Source of the DNA: Acidobacteriota bacterium
GTDB taxonomy: Bacteria > Acidobacteriota > Vicinamibacteria > Vicinamibacterales > UBA2999
Direction: 5' to 3'
DNA: 32,649 bases
NCBI GenBank assembly: GCA_020851325.1
Contig: JADZCY010000354.1
Coordinates: 1-32,649, forward strand
The notes under the pieces are model-generated. The model worked only from the letters and a program-made list of their open reading frames with translations. It made no database searches and was not told the DNA's origin. Each line of letters opens with the position of its first letter. The stretch's first letter is position 1. Of the stretch, positions 20,724 through 27,647 are shown one piece after another. The translations under genes were made by a program, and so were the position numbers.

Positions 20724-21237
20724 ACTGTGGTTGCGGCTCGCCGGCATGTTCGGGGCCGACACGCTGGAACGGAAATTCGGGCGGGATATTCCTGCCGAAT
20801 GGCGCGGCATCGTGGACCGTATGCCACGGGTCGAACTGGATCGCGGAATGCGCCGGCTGGTGTATGGCGGCAAGGGCCACGTCCCGACGCTTCCGGAGTT
20901 TGTGAAGCTCTGCAAGGCGGTCGGGGACGATCAGGAATTCGGCGGCCCGAAGCAGGCGACGCCGCTGCTCGCGGGCCCGCCTCCCGTCACGGACAACTGG
21001 GGCGCCGCAGCGAATATGCACCTGATGGCCGAGGCGTACAGGAACCCGCGCCGGTTCGCGTCGCCGGACTGTGCCGCGATCACCGCGGTGCTGGTGCGCT
21101 GGAAAAACGAATGGGCGCGCTTGATGCGAGAGGGCGACCCGGCCGACCACGACCCGGGCGCACAAAAGCAACTCTGGCGCGCGTGCATGTCGCAGGCCGA
21201 GGTGGAGATTGACGATCTTCGCGCGGTGGCCGCATGA
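20686..21237 (+). CDS. replication-associated protein, 183 aa (possible helicase loader)
   Basis: The ATG lies 38 nt before the DUF1376 stop and has only a weak ribosome site, so it depends on coupling. The sequence is helical: ELWLRLAGMFGADTLERKFG (residues 13-32), LDRGMRRLVYGGKGHVPTLP, EFVKLCKAV, and a C-terminal ITAVLVRWKNEWARLMREGD. This pattern (short FG-type head and PTLPEF motif) is familiar from proteins following DUF1376 genes and may act in the place of lambda P. That function is inferred from position. Confidence 0.6.
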   Translation: MNRNSGDSSPTAELWLRLAGMFGADTLERKFGRDIPAEWRGIVDRMPRVELDRGMRRLVYGGKGHVPTLPEFVKLCKAVGDDQEFGGPKQATPLLAGPPPVTDNWGAAANMHLMAEAYRNPRRFASPDCAAITAVLVRWKNEWARLMREGDPADHDPGAQKQLWRACMSQAEVEIDDLRAVAA

Positions 21238-21485
21238 CCCTCTCCGGGCTTCAGTGGGTTTCCATCGGTCCCTATCTCGATGAAACCGACGACGCCCGGT
21301 ATCGCGTCCGAAAGCGATATGACGCGGTGACGGGTGACTGGCGGTACGACGCCTACCAAACAGGCCCGCAAGGCTTTGAACGGCTGCTCGGTGGCTTCGA
21401 TAGCAACGCCGAAGCACGCGCCCGCTGCTCGTTTCACGCCTTCCCGTCCGAAACGCATTTCGCCGAAGCCGAGGTGGTGCGATGA
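21234..21485 (+). CDS. small hypothetical protein, 83 aa
   Basis: ATG 21234 is inside the previous stop (ATGA) and the stop is inside the next start. The product is beta-rich: GLQWVSIGPYLDETDDARYR, VRKRYDAVTGDWRYDAYQTG, then a RLLGGFDSNAEARARCSFHA helix. It has the look of a short antiparallel sheet with one helix, perhaps a protein-binding early factor. No family recognised. Confidence 0.65.
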   Translation: MTLSGLQWVSIGPYLDETDDARYRVRKRYDAVTGDWRYDAYQTGPQGFERLLGGFDSNAEARARCSFHAFPSETHFAEAEVVR

Positions 21486-21649
21486 GCGCAAAGAAACCGC
21501 TTCAGACCATTGGCGACGTACTGCGACGGGATGCGAAGCGGCGATGGCGCAAAGCCAACCCGGATAAATGCCGGGCGTACTACCAGGCGGCCAAGGTGCG
21601 GCAATGGGAGGCTGAACAGGCCGCCAAACAAGGGAGCCTGCCCGTATGA
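21482..21649 (+). CDS. very small basic protein, 55 aa
   Basis: ATG 21482 overlaps the previous stop (ATGA). The product MSAKKPLQTIGDVLRRDAKR, then RWRKANPDKCRAYYQAAK, is strongly basic and helical and may bind nucleic acid. RRWRKANPDKCRAYY resembles the short HNH-flanking 'W-R-x-x-N-P-E-K-x-R' motif in small phage proteins. The function is not recognised. From 21646 the ATG in this stop (ATGA) opens a frame that joins the next gene without a stop. Confidence 0.55.
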   Translation: MSAKKPLQTIGDVLRRDAKRRWRKANPDKCRAYYQAAKVRQWEAEQAAKQGSLPV

Positions 21650-21749
21650 GCGACGAACCAGTCCGAAAAGGCCGCCCGCCCCTGCCCCGCTGTAACCGCG
21701 TCTCCGGCGGTCTGGGAGGCCGTCCGCCCTGTGGACGGATACGCAATTC

Positions 21750-21790
21750 GAGCGTACGCCTATTGCGTGTACGCTCAGATGGCGTATACT
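21750..21790 (+). promoter_or_regulatory. internal promoter with embedded operator dyad
   Basis: GAGCGTAC (21750-21757) and GTACGCTC (21769-21776) form a perfect 8-bp inverted repeat with an 11-bp spacer. A -35 candidate TTGCGT (21763-21768) lies in the spacer and a -10 TATACT (21785-21790, 5 of 6) follows at 16 bp, so a bound regulator would block polymerase. The next gene starts 38 nt downstream with its own ribosome site. The 179-nt stretch 21650-21828 otherwise holds only the in-frame extension of that gene. Confidence 0.65.
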
Positions 21791-21828
21791 ACTCCCATCG
21801 GCCGGATGTCCCGGCCAGGGAGACGAAA

Positions 21829-22134
21829 ATGACCAAGCGCTACCGGATCGAGAGCAAGGCGGGCCAGGTGTACGGCGTGTATGCGGGCGAGACGGCAAAG
21901 GACTGGATCGTCGTCGAGGTGGCGCGCGATCTGTACATCGTCTCGGGCGGCGAGGCCGCGCGTGCCACGGCCGATGAGATCCGCGCGATCGAGGACGGCG
22001 CCGAGGCGGTCGGCGTCCTCGCGGCGGACGAGACCGAGGCGCTGGAGCTGGCCCGCCGCTACGATGCGGGTGAGATCGAGGTCGGCAACCGGGCCGTCGG
22101 CGGGGAGACCGTCGGCGTCCTGTGCGGCGCGTGA
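21829..22134 (+). CDS. hypothetical protein of the internal regulatory unit, 101 aa
   Basis: ATG 21829 follows AGGGAGA with 5-6-nt spacing and the promoter above. The acidic protein begins MTKRYRIESKAGQVYGVYAG and continues TAKDWIVVEVARDLYIVSGG, then long Glu/Ala-rich helix (DEIRAIEDGAEAVGVLAA, DETEALELARRYDAGEIEVG). It overlaps the next, XRE-type HTH gene (GTGA). An in-frame opening from ATG 21646 would extend it to 162 residues, but the added part spans the promoter and is Pro/Arg/Gly-rich, so I prefer the short form. Paired with a small HTH under an operator-bearing promoter, it could be a partner of an autoregulated unit such as a toxin-antitoxin or switch; unproven. Confidence 0.65.
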   Translation: MTKRYRIESKAGQVYGVYAGETAKDWIVVEVARDLYIVSGGEAARATADEIRAIEDGAEAVGVLAADETEALELARRYDAGEIEVGNRAVGGETVGVLCGA

Positions 22135-22337
22135 AGTCCCCCGCCCCCGCCGAGATCCGCCGCGCCCGCGCGCGCATCGGCTACAGCCAGACGGCAGCCG
22201 CGCGCGTGATCTACTGCGCTCTGCGGACGTGGCAGGGCTGGGAGGACGGCAGCCGCGAGATGCATCCGGCGCTGTGGGAGCTGTGGCAGCACAAGGTCGG
22301 CATCGCCGATGGCACCAAACCGGGGTCGCGAAAGTGA
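22131..22337 (+). CDS. XRE-type HTH regulator, 68 aa
   Basis: GTG 22131 overlaps the previous stop. The 68 residues carry a phage-type XRE helix-turn-helix: EIRRARARIGYSQTAAARVI (residues 8-27) and YCALRTWQGWEDGSREMHPA (28-47), ending ALWELWQHKVGI. This single-domain form is frequent in phage genomes and resembles NadS/HigA-like antitoxin repressors. It is a good candidate to bind the GAGCGTAC dyad 380 nt upstream and autoregulate the unit. The stop overlaps the nuclease start. Confidence 0.8.
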   Translation: MKSPAPAEIRRARARIGYSQTAAARVIYCALRTWQGWEDGSREMHPALWELWQHKVGIADGTKPGSRK

Positions 22338-22624
22338 GTTTGAACCGCTACGCCAAACGCCGCGACGCGAACGAATCAACGATTGTGGCCGTCGCAGAAT
22401 CGTTGGGGGCCGTCTGTATCTAAGGGCCCCCGCTAGACCTCTGGGTGTACGCACGCGGCCTGTGGACCCCTTGCGAGGTCAAGAACCCCGAAGGCCGCAA
22501 TCGCCTGCAGCCCGCACAGGTCGAATTCCAAGCGCTGTGCAACCGCATCGGCGCCCCCCACTGGCTGTGGCGCACCCCATATGACGTGCTGAAAAGCTTG
22601 GGGGCTGAAAATGGAAGTCATTGA
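22334..22624 (+). pseudogene. VRR-NUC-like nuclease split by an in-frame TAA
   Basis: GTG 22334 overlaps the HTH stop and opens MSLNRYAKRRDANESTIVAV, the familiar start of small PD-(D/E)XK nucleases in phages. TAA at 22421-22423 (codon 30) stops it, yet the same frame goes on for 66 codons to TGA 22622-22624, with the expected second half: LDLWVYARGLWTPCEVKNPE, including the E-V-K catalytic signature, then RNRLQPAQVEFQALCNRIGA and HWLWRTPYDVLKSL. So it is one gene of 96 sense codons cut by a single stop. One base change (for example CAA to TAA) explains it. Other choices: sequencing error, readthrough, or restart at GTG 22446. TAA works as a stop elsewhere in this window. Confidence 0.8.
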
Positions 22625-23054
22625 CGCGCCGGCAAAACAATCAGGACCGCAGCGCAGCCGTGAGCCGGCTCTCGCCGGGCCGACCGCCATTGCCCACGCC
22701 GCATTGGAAATATGGGGGCGGCACGTCAAAGGATTGGGCGTGCAACTCGACCTGCCGGCGATGACCTGGCTTGCGAGCGTGATCAAGTACGGCGCCCACG
22801 GGGCCGCACAGCGCAGTGGCAGCCACGGCGTGGAGTGGCCCGAAGTCGTGGACGTGGTGGAAGCTGCCATGAAGCTGCTGCCCGACCGGCAATGCGTCGT
22901 GCTGCGCCGGGAGTATCTGCATTGGCAACCGCTCGAAGTCTCCGCCCGCCTCTGTGGGATGACCGGCAATGCCTACTCGGTATCGCTGCACCGAGCGCGC
23001 TGGGCCGTGGGGATGTACGTCGCCGCCTCAGCGGTTGCATTACAAAACAACTAG
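22611..23054 (+). CDS. sigma-region-4-like / antitermination-type regulator, 147 aa
   Basis: ATG 22611 overlaps the nuclease end by 14 nt. Residues 1-85 are a helical domain (EIWGRHVKGLGVQLDLPAMT), and residues 84-135 resemble sigma-70 region 4: MKLLPDRQCVVLRREYLHWQ, EVSARLCGMTGNAYSVSLHR, ARWAVGMYVAA, where the last helix is the recognition helix. Such proteins act as late-gene regulators or antiterminators in many phages. It is the last gene before the terminator at 23079, an appropriate site for a timing switch. Not tied to a particular named family. Confidence 0.65.
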   Translation: MEVIDAPAKQSGPQRSREPALAGPTAIAHAALEIWGRHVKGLGVQLDLPAMTWLASVIKYGAHGAAQRSGSHGVEWPEVVDVVEAAMKLLPDRQCVVLRREYLHWQPLEVSARLCGMTGNAYSVSLHRARWAVGMYVAASAVALQNN

Positions 23055-23078
23055 GACAACAGTCACAGCGTCCATTGT

Positions 23079-23106
23079 CGCCCGCTACGCGCGGGCGTTT
23101 TCTTTT
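23079..23106 (+). terminator. Rho-independent terminator after sigma-like gene
   Basis: CGCCCGC (23079-23085) pairs with GCGGGCG (23091-23097) around TACGC, followed by TTTTCTTTT. A strong candidate; genes downstream would need readthrough, antitermination or their own promoter. Confidence 0.85.
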
Positions 23107-23117
23107 GGGGGTCACGT

Positions 23118-23780
23118 GTGCCGCTACCGACCGCCCTCGCGGAACTTGCGGCGCTTGCCCTCGTGCTGCGGGAGCGTATCCGCGCGAACCGCTACACCCT
23201 GCGCAAAGCCGACCGGGCGGCGCTGGTTCGTCTCGCTGATGTCATCGAGCCACATCTACCCGTGATCCCCACGCTGGCGCTGCCCCCGTTCGGCCCGACA
23301 TCCCCCGGCGCGCTCCCGGCTGATCCGGACACCACCTCGCCCACGCAGCCCACAGGGCTCGACGGGGCGTCTGGCGCCGATTCGATCAACTGGACGTGGG
23401 ATGCTGCCGCCGATGTCCACGACGGCGCTGCGGCCGCCTTCGGCGTCGCTAGCTATGACCTGGAACTCGACGGCGTAACGACCAGCGTCGCCGCCGCCGA
23501 GGCTGGAAGGGTTGCCGCCGCCTGGGACGCCCCAGACGCTCCCCAGTTGCCCAGACGTCTGGGCCGACACCCCGAACCTGCGGGAACCCCAGTCCCCGGT
23601 TCCCGAGTCGGTCGCCCGGTTTCCGGGGGTGTTTCAGGACGAGTGGGGAGAAACGCCCCTCTCAAGCCACCCAGGGCAGAACAACCGCCTGACGGCCATG
23701 TTTCATCCTTGCCGCCTCGCCCGGGCCACGTGCCAACCTACGCCAAGTGGATCGGAAACACGTGGTGGTGGATGGAATGA
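23118..23780 (+). CDS. hypothetical protein with FN3-like segment, 220 aa
   Basis: GTG 23118 opens a frame to TGA 23780 that overlaps the RusA start (ATGA). Residues 1-48 form a helical head (LAELAALALVLRERIRANRY, TLRKADRAALVRLADVIEPH). Residues 75-130 resemble a fibronectin-III-like strand set (GASGADSINWTWDAAADVHD, AAAFGVASYDLELDGVTTSV), normally part of tail fibre proteins. Residues 135-205 are Pro/Arg/Gly-rich with many short palindromes in the DNA, and the end is PTYAKWIGNTWWWME. The mixture suggests a recombined gene or frame drift in the centre. The real protein may be shorter. Confidence 0.45.
   Translation: MPLPTALAELAALALVLRERIRANRYTLRKADRAALVRLADVIEPHLPVIPTLALPPFGPTSPGALPADPDTTSPTQPTGLDGASGADSINWTWDAAADVHDGAAAAFGVASYDLELDGVTTSVAAAEAGRVAAAWDAPDAPQLPRRLGRHPEPAGTPVPGSRVGRPVSGGVSGRVGRNAPLKPPRAEQPPDGHVSSLPPRPGHVPTYAKWIGNTWWWME
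23549..23564. repeat. 16-bp perfect palindrome in the unusual region
   Basis: GCCCAGACGTCTGGGC is self-complementary over 16 bp. CCCAGACG also occurs 18 bp earlier (23531-23538), and further short self-complementary runs (CCCGG-TTT-CCGGG and others) follow to 23630. Could be a protein-binding site, RNA hairpin or recombination scar. Confidence 0.7.
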
Positions 23781-24127
23781 CCCCCCTCACGCTGCCCTTC
23801 CCGCCCAGCGTCAACCGCATGTACCGCGTGTTTCGCGGCAGAGCCATCGTGAGCGCAATAGGGCGGGCCTACCGCGCAGCCGTCACCGAGGCATTAGCCG
23901 GCACGCCGCGCCTCTCAGTGCGCGTCTCCGTCGCCATCGTGGCGCATCCGCCTGACAACCGCCGCCGCGACCTCGACAACCTGCTGAAAGCGAGCCTGGA
24001 CGGCCTCGTGCACGGCGGGGCGCTCGAGGACGACAGCCAAATCGACGACCTGCGCATCGTGCGGGGCGAGAACAAGCGCAATGGCGAGCTGAGCGTGCTG
24101 ATTCACCCGATAGGAGTGCCGGAATGA
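23777..24127 (+). CDS. rusA: RusA-family Holliday junction resolvase
   Basis: From ATG 23777 (in the previous stop) 116 residues, the usual RusA size. The N-terminal strand TLPFPPSVNRMYRVFRGRAI (residues 5-24) and the catalytic RRRDLDNLLKASLDGLV (62-78; D65, D67, N68, K71) are intact, as is LEDDSQIDDLRIVRGE (83-98) with the second acidic cluster. RusA dimers cut four-way DNA junctions symmetrically, resolving recombination or replication intermediates before packaging. An earlier in-frame ATG at 23747 lies in the preceding gene and is rejected. Confidence 0.92.
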   Translation: MTPLTLPFPPSVNRMYRVFRGRAIVSAIGRAYRAAVTEALAGTPRLSVRVSVAIVAHPPDNRRRDLDNLLKASLDGLVHGGALEDDSQIDDLRIVRGENKRNGELSVLIHPIGVPE

Positions 24128-24483
24128 TCGAATGGACTCGCGTCCGTCTGACCCAATGGGGCCGCCACTGCCGGGGCGTCACGCGCACCGGCTACCCGAC
24201 AGCGTCCGCCTTCGTCCGCGCCAACGAGGGCGACCGCTCGCGCTACGACGGCGCAGACATGCCCGCCGACATCCAGGAGATCGAGGACGTCGTACGGCGC
24301 ATGTCGGGTAGCCTCGCGCTGCCGATCCATGCGAAATACATCTGGAGCGGGCCGTACTGGTTCCGCGCGCTGCGGCTCGGCATCAGCGAGTGCACGTTCC
24401 GGCGACGATGCGCCCATGCCGAGGAGTGGATCGACCGCCAGTTGGTCGTGTTAGCCGAAAGGCCCTTGCGGATGACCGCGTAA
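24124..24483 (+). CDS. phage antitermination protein Q-like
   Basis: The ATG lies in the RusA stop (ATGA). The 119 residues read like Gram-negative phage Q proteins: EWTRVRLTQWGRHCRGVTRT at the N-terminus, a middle helix IEDVVRRMSGSLALPIHAKY, then an HTH-like LRLGISECTFRRRCAHAEEW. Its place as last gene of the rightward operon, just upstream of a terminator and the late genes, is the classic site of Q. It likely loads onto RNA polymerase to read through late terminators. The alternative is a transcription activator of RinA type. Confidence 0.65.
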   Translation: MIEWTRVRLTQWGRHCRGVTRTGYPTASAFVRANEGDRSRYDGADMPADIQEIEDVVRRMSGSLALPIHAKYIWSGPYWFRALRLGISECTFRRRCAHAEEWIDRQLVVLAERPLRMTA

Positions 24484-24504
24484 AGCGGTATAAGGGGTCA
24501 TTCT

Positions 24505-24540
24505 CGGGCTACTGCGTTTAGCGGTTGCCCGTTTTCGTTT
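24505..24540 (+). terminator. two-step hairpin terminator ahead of late genes
   Basis: CGGGC/GCCCG (24505-24509, 24527-24531) and ACTGC/GCGGT (24511-24515, 24521-24525) form a 10-bp stem with one T-T mismatch, followed by TTTTCGTTT. The 24541-24639 stretch that follows holds no clear promoter or gene. Confidence 0.75.
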
Positions 24541-24639
24541 CTAGCCCGCAACCTGCGCACCCGGCACAACAATACCTAGCGCATTTGTCGCAACCAGGCC
24601 GGCCATGCCAGCCACTGCGGGCGCTTATTCGGACCACGC

Positions 24640-25731
24640 ATGACCAAAACCGTCACCTCCAAGTCGTTCGCGCTGAACGCCTGGGGCGACGGGACTCGCA
24701 GGAGCGCTCCCGAGGTCAGCGGCCGAAAGTGGTACCCCGGCCATTACGCGAGGACTAATCAGCAGCCCTATGCCACGACCGCGTATCTCAACGCGCGGAA
24801 AGCCGAGTACGACACCACGGAGGGGTATGACGAAATCGTGGGGATCGCTTTTGCGGTCCCTTGGGGAACTGTCGAAACGTCGGAGGGCGTTTACGACTGG
24901 ACCTACGTTGACGCTGAGATCGACTACATCGACTCACTCGGCAAAAAGGCTTTCGTCCAGATCCGAACCGAGGGATACGGCGGATCGGTCCCGAGCGCTC
25001 CGTATTCTGGCCTCGACAAGTGGGTGCCTAACTATGGCCTGACGGCCGGATATGCCGGCAACCGCACCGACGGCGGATGGGGAGCGGATTACGCCGACGC
25101 GGATTGCGTCACCCGGATCATTGCGTTTATCGAGGCCTTGGCGGATCGATACGACTCGGACCCGAGGGTTGCGGCGTTCGGAACGACCGAAACGTCGACC
25201 ATTGTGACCGTCGCAGAATCCACGGCGCTAGCCCAGTGGAAGCGGATTGTCGACGCTTTGGAAGCGTACTGGGTTCAGACCCCGACGTTTCTCTATAACA
25301 ACTATCTGTACTCCATCGCGTCGACCAAGTCGCTGTCCGATTATGCGGCGGCGGCGCTGGTCGGTCTCGGCGGCCCCGATATCTACACCTACGACTCTCC
25401 GGATAACTGCTCCTGGGGCGCGTCCATCGCGCGGGGCGCCGGAGGATCATTCGGCTCCACGGATTATCGGACCGTGGTTCCGCAGTCGTTCGAGATGCAG
25501 GTCATTCGTAACTCGTCACTGACACCGACGGCGATCAACACCAGGGCAAACGACGACCACAAAAACAACTTCACGGTCTGGACGATGTACGTCGGGACAG
25601 ACCCGGCCGAATACGGCCCCCCATACGCGACGGTGTCGGCCTTCCGCTGGGAGTCCGGCGGAGGCGTGCGTCAGTTCGTCAACGATCCCGACAACGCCGT
25701 AGCGAATACGGATTACCCGAGCGGTTACTGA
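24640..25731 (+). CDS. TIM-barrel glycoside-hydrolase-like protein
   Basis: A 363-residue protein with the beta/alpha-barrel pattern of GH5/GH42-type hydrolases: EIVGIAFAVPWGTVETSEGV (residues 65-84), YDWTYVDAEIDYIDSLGKKA and FVQIRTEGYGG (to 114), then IIAFIEALADRYDSDPRVAA with FGTTETS (E184 is the candidate acid/base, at the end of strand four). The second acid may be in QSFEMQVI or later; I cannot fix it. It may degrade host polysaccharide as a virion depolymerase. It is first in the late module, next to a virion protein gene, with a poor ribosome site (CGGA). Confidence 0.65.
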   Translation: MTKTVTSKSFALNAWGDGTRRSAPEVSGRKWYPGHYARTNQQPYATTAYLNARKAEYDTTEGYDEIVGIAFAVPWGTVETSEGVYDWTYVDAEIDYIDSLGKKAFVQIRTEGYGGSVPSAPYSGLDKWVPNYGLTAGYAGNRTDGGWGADYADADCVTRIIAFIEALADRYDSDPRVAAFGTTETSTIVTVAESTALAQWKRIVDALEAYWVQTPTFLYNNYLYSIASTKSLSDYAAAALVGLGGPDIYTYDSPDNCSWGASIARGAGGSFGSTDYRTVVPQSFEMQVIRNSSLTPTAINTRANDDHKNNFTVWTMYVGTDPAEYGPPYATVSAFRWESGGGVRQFVNDPDNAVANTDYPSGY

Positions 25732-27321
25732 GTGGGCACGCTTGTTCAGTCCTCGACCGCCGTTGAGTTCTTTGGCGACGCGAGCAGTAAGAACCTGTCG
25801 CTGACGGGCGTGACGAGCGGCAACAGCATCCTGGTTGCCGTGTCGCTCGCGGTCTATACAAGCACGGAGCCTGTCATCTCCGTCAGCGATGGCACGTCGT
25901 ATCAGAACGATTACGAGGTCTGGTTCAACCCGGCGACCGAGCGCAAAAAGGTAGCGCTGTTCCGCCTGCACGGCGTCAGCTCTGGCAGCAAGACGATTAC
26001 GGTCAGCTTCACCGGGCCGAGCAGCGCGAACGTGTACGGCGCGATGCGCGCGTATGAGGTGAGCGGGCTCGCGAATTCCGCTCCCGACAAGACGATGTCG
26101 GCGACGGGGACGAGCACGACGCCGGCCACGCCATCATCCGGGACGCTCACGCAAGCCAATAATTTCGTCATTGGCGCGATGATGTCCGAGAAGGCGGGCA
26201 TTGACCTGCCGAGCGGATTCACCAACCTCTATCTCGACGACAGCACGAGCGCTGTCCCGCCGAACTCGCACGATTACAAGAACGTCTCCAGCACCTCAAG
26301 CCTGTCGGTCGCGTGGGGAACGCTGTCATCGTCTGGGGATTGGGCCGCCGTGGCGGCGGTGTACAAGGATGCGTCCTCGGTCAGCGTCACGGACGTTGAC
26401 ACTGACGAGACGATCACCGCCGACCAGACCAACGTCGTGGTGACCGGCACGGGCTTTGGCTCATCCCAAGGCGCCGGCACGGTCACGATCCGCCAGGGCT
26501 CGACCAGCGTCGCGCAGACGATTGACTCGTGGTTCGACACGTCGATCCAGTTTGACGTCGTCTTTGACAGCACCACGGACCTCAAGTACGGCGCTGCGAC
26601 GCTGCGGGTGACGAACGACGACGCCGACTTCGGCGAGATCGCGATCACGATCAACCCGCCGAGCGGGACCGTCTACGCCAACCTGTCCACGCCGAACACG
26701 ACGTCGGCCTATCGGATCAGCGCATCCGGCGACCTTGTCGCAGGGGACCAGCTCCGCGCTCGAGGCGTAGGCGCCACGGCGTTCCCGGCAGGCCACACGC
26801 TGAACGCCGACGCCACCGTCACCGTGGCTCCCGCCACGGCTGCGGTGGATATCGAGGTGAGCGCCTGGGACGCCTCCGACAGCACCTGGGGCGCGTACGC
26901 GACGCAGTCGCTCGCCACATACCCGGTGGGTGTCACGGACGCCGCCAGTGTCAGCGTCAGCGATTCCGGTGGTGTCGAGATCGCGGGCATCACTGAAAAG
27001 GCCGGCACAGAGACGGCTTCGATCTCGCTGACGGAGTCGGCGGCGGTGTTGGTGGCCGTTGGTGTAACCGATACGGTTACGCTTGCCGTGACTGACGTTT
27101 CCGACGTGGACGCCGTGCTCGTCGACAAGGCCGTGACCGACACGGCATCGATCAGCATTGCGGACTTTGCCTCGGTCAACATTGTCGGCACGGTTAGCAA
27201 GACGGGCGCGGATGCCGCGTCGATCACCGTGACCGACACGGCGACGGTTCAGCAGGCCCCGCGCATCCTGTCGGTTGACATCAGCCTCAGCGAAGCGCGC
27301 ACGGACATCACGCTGTCGTGA
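25732..27321 (+). CDS. virion protein with IPT/TIG-type domain and C-terminal beta repeats
   Basis: GTG 25732 directly follows the previous stop, 529 residues. Residues 1-215 form a beta-rich domain (NSILVAVSLAVYTSTEPVIS, KTITVSFTGPSSANVYG). Residues 218-310 resemble an IPT/TIG domain (ITADQTNVVVTGTGFGSSQG, TVTIRQGSTSVAQTI). Residues about 400-515 contain some five repeats of pattern V-T-D-t-a-S-I-s-v-t-D-x-a-x-V, separated by GIT or GTV linkers. No enzyme motif; likely a large fibre or tail appendage protein. Low cysteine, high Thr/Val/Ser. Confidence 0.65.
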   Translation: MGTLVQSSTAVEFFGDASSKNLSLTGVTSGNSILVAVSLAVYTSTEPVISVSDGTSYQNDYEVWFNPATERKKVALFRLHGVSSGSKTITVSFTGPSSANVYGAMRAYEVSGLANSAPDKTMSATGTSTTPATPSSGTLTQANNFVIGAMMSEKAGIDLPSGFTNLYLDDSTSAVPPNSHDYKNVSSTSSLSVAWGTLSSSGDWAAVAAVYKDASSVSVTDVDTDETITADQTNVVVTGTGFGSSQGAGTVTIRQGSTSVAQTIDSWFDTSIQFDVVFDSTTDLKYGAATLRVTNDDADFGEIAITINPPSGTVYANLSTPNTTSAYRISASGDLVAGDQLRARGVGATAFPAGHTLNADATVTVAPATAAVDIEVSAWDASDSTWGAYATQSLATYPVGVTDAASVSVSDSGGVEIAGITEKAGTETASISLTESAAVLVAVGVTDTVTLAVTDVSDVDAVLVDKAVTDTASISIADFASVNIVGTVSKTGADAASITVTDTATVQQAPRILSVDISLSEARTDITLS

Positions 27322-27647
27322 TCTATACCTATTTCGGAGCGGACGCGGACGGCTTCTACGGCGACCGCGACGACGGCACGCGCGTGCGTCTCACGAAGGA
27401 CGAGTTCTTCGCCATCGTGAACCCGAAGCCCGTTCAGCCGGGCGACACGCTGGAGTTCGCTGAGCATTACCTCGTCGCGAAGTTCGACGGCGACGTGGAC
27501 CCCGATAGCGTGCCGGACGATCCGGCCGAGCACCCGCAGTGCGTCGAGGTGATCCGCATGGGCACCCGAACGCGATTTACCAAAAGCGGCACGGAAGAGA
27601 CCGCGCCCGAAGTGATTTTCAGGAGATCCGCAGATGGCTATCACTAA
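27318..27647 (+). CDS. small virion-associated hypothetical protein, 109 aa
   Basis: GTG 27318 overlaps the previous stop (GTGA). The protein starts MIYTYFGADADGFYGDRDDG, is acidic and has beta strands and Asp-rich loops (VAKFDGDVDPDSVPDDPAE) that may bind calcium. It ends 14 nt inside the next gene. Role unknown; probable tail or head accessory factor. Confidence 0.6.
   Translation: MIYTYFGADADGFYGDRDDGTRVRLTKDEFFAIVNPKPVQPGDTLEFAEHYLVAKFDGDVDPDSVPDDPAEHPQCVEVIRMGTRTRFTKSGTEETAPEVIFRRSADGYH

Noticed and set aside
22421-22423. Stop-codon reassignment of TAA
   Set aside because: TAA ends other genes here exactly before the next start (5037-5039, 6902-6904, 28012-28014, 28338-28340), so it is a normal stop.
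23747-23776. Earlier RusA start (MDRKHVVVDG)
   Set aside because: The RusA strand begins MTPLTLPFPPS at 23777, where ATGA coupling also points.
25198-25222. Near-identity (21 of 23 bases) between 22379-22401 in the nuclease and this part of the hydrolase gene
   Set aside because: Both encode TIV(A/T)VAES in frame and the flanks do not match; it is short and most likely coincidence, though a self-alignment could test for a recombination trace.
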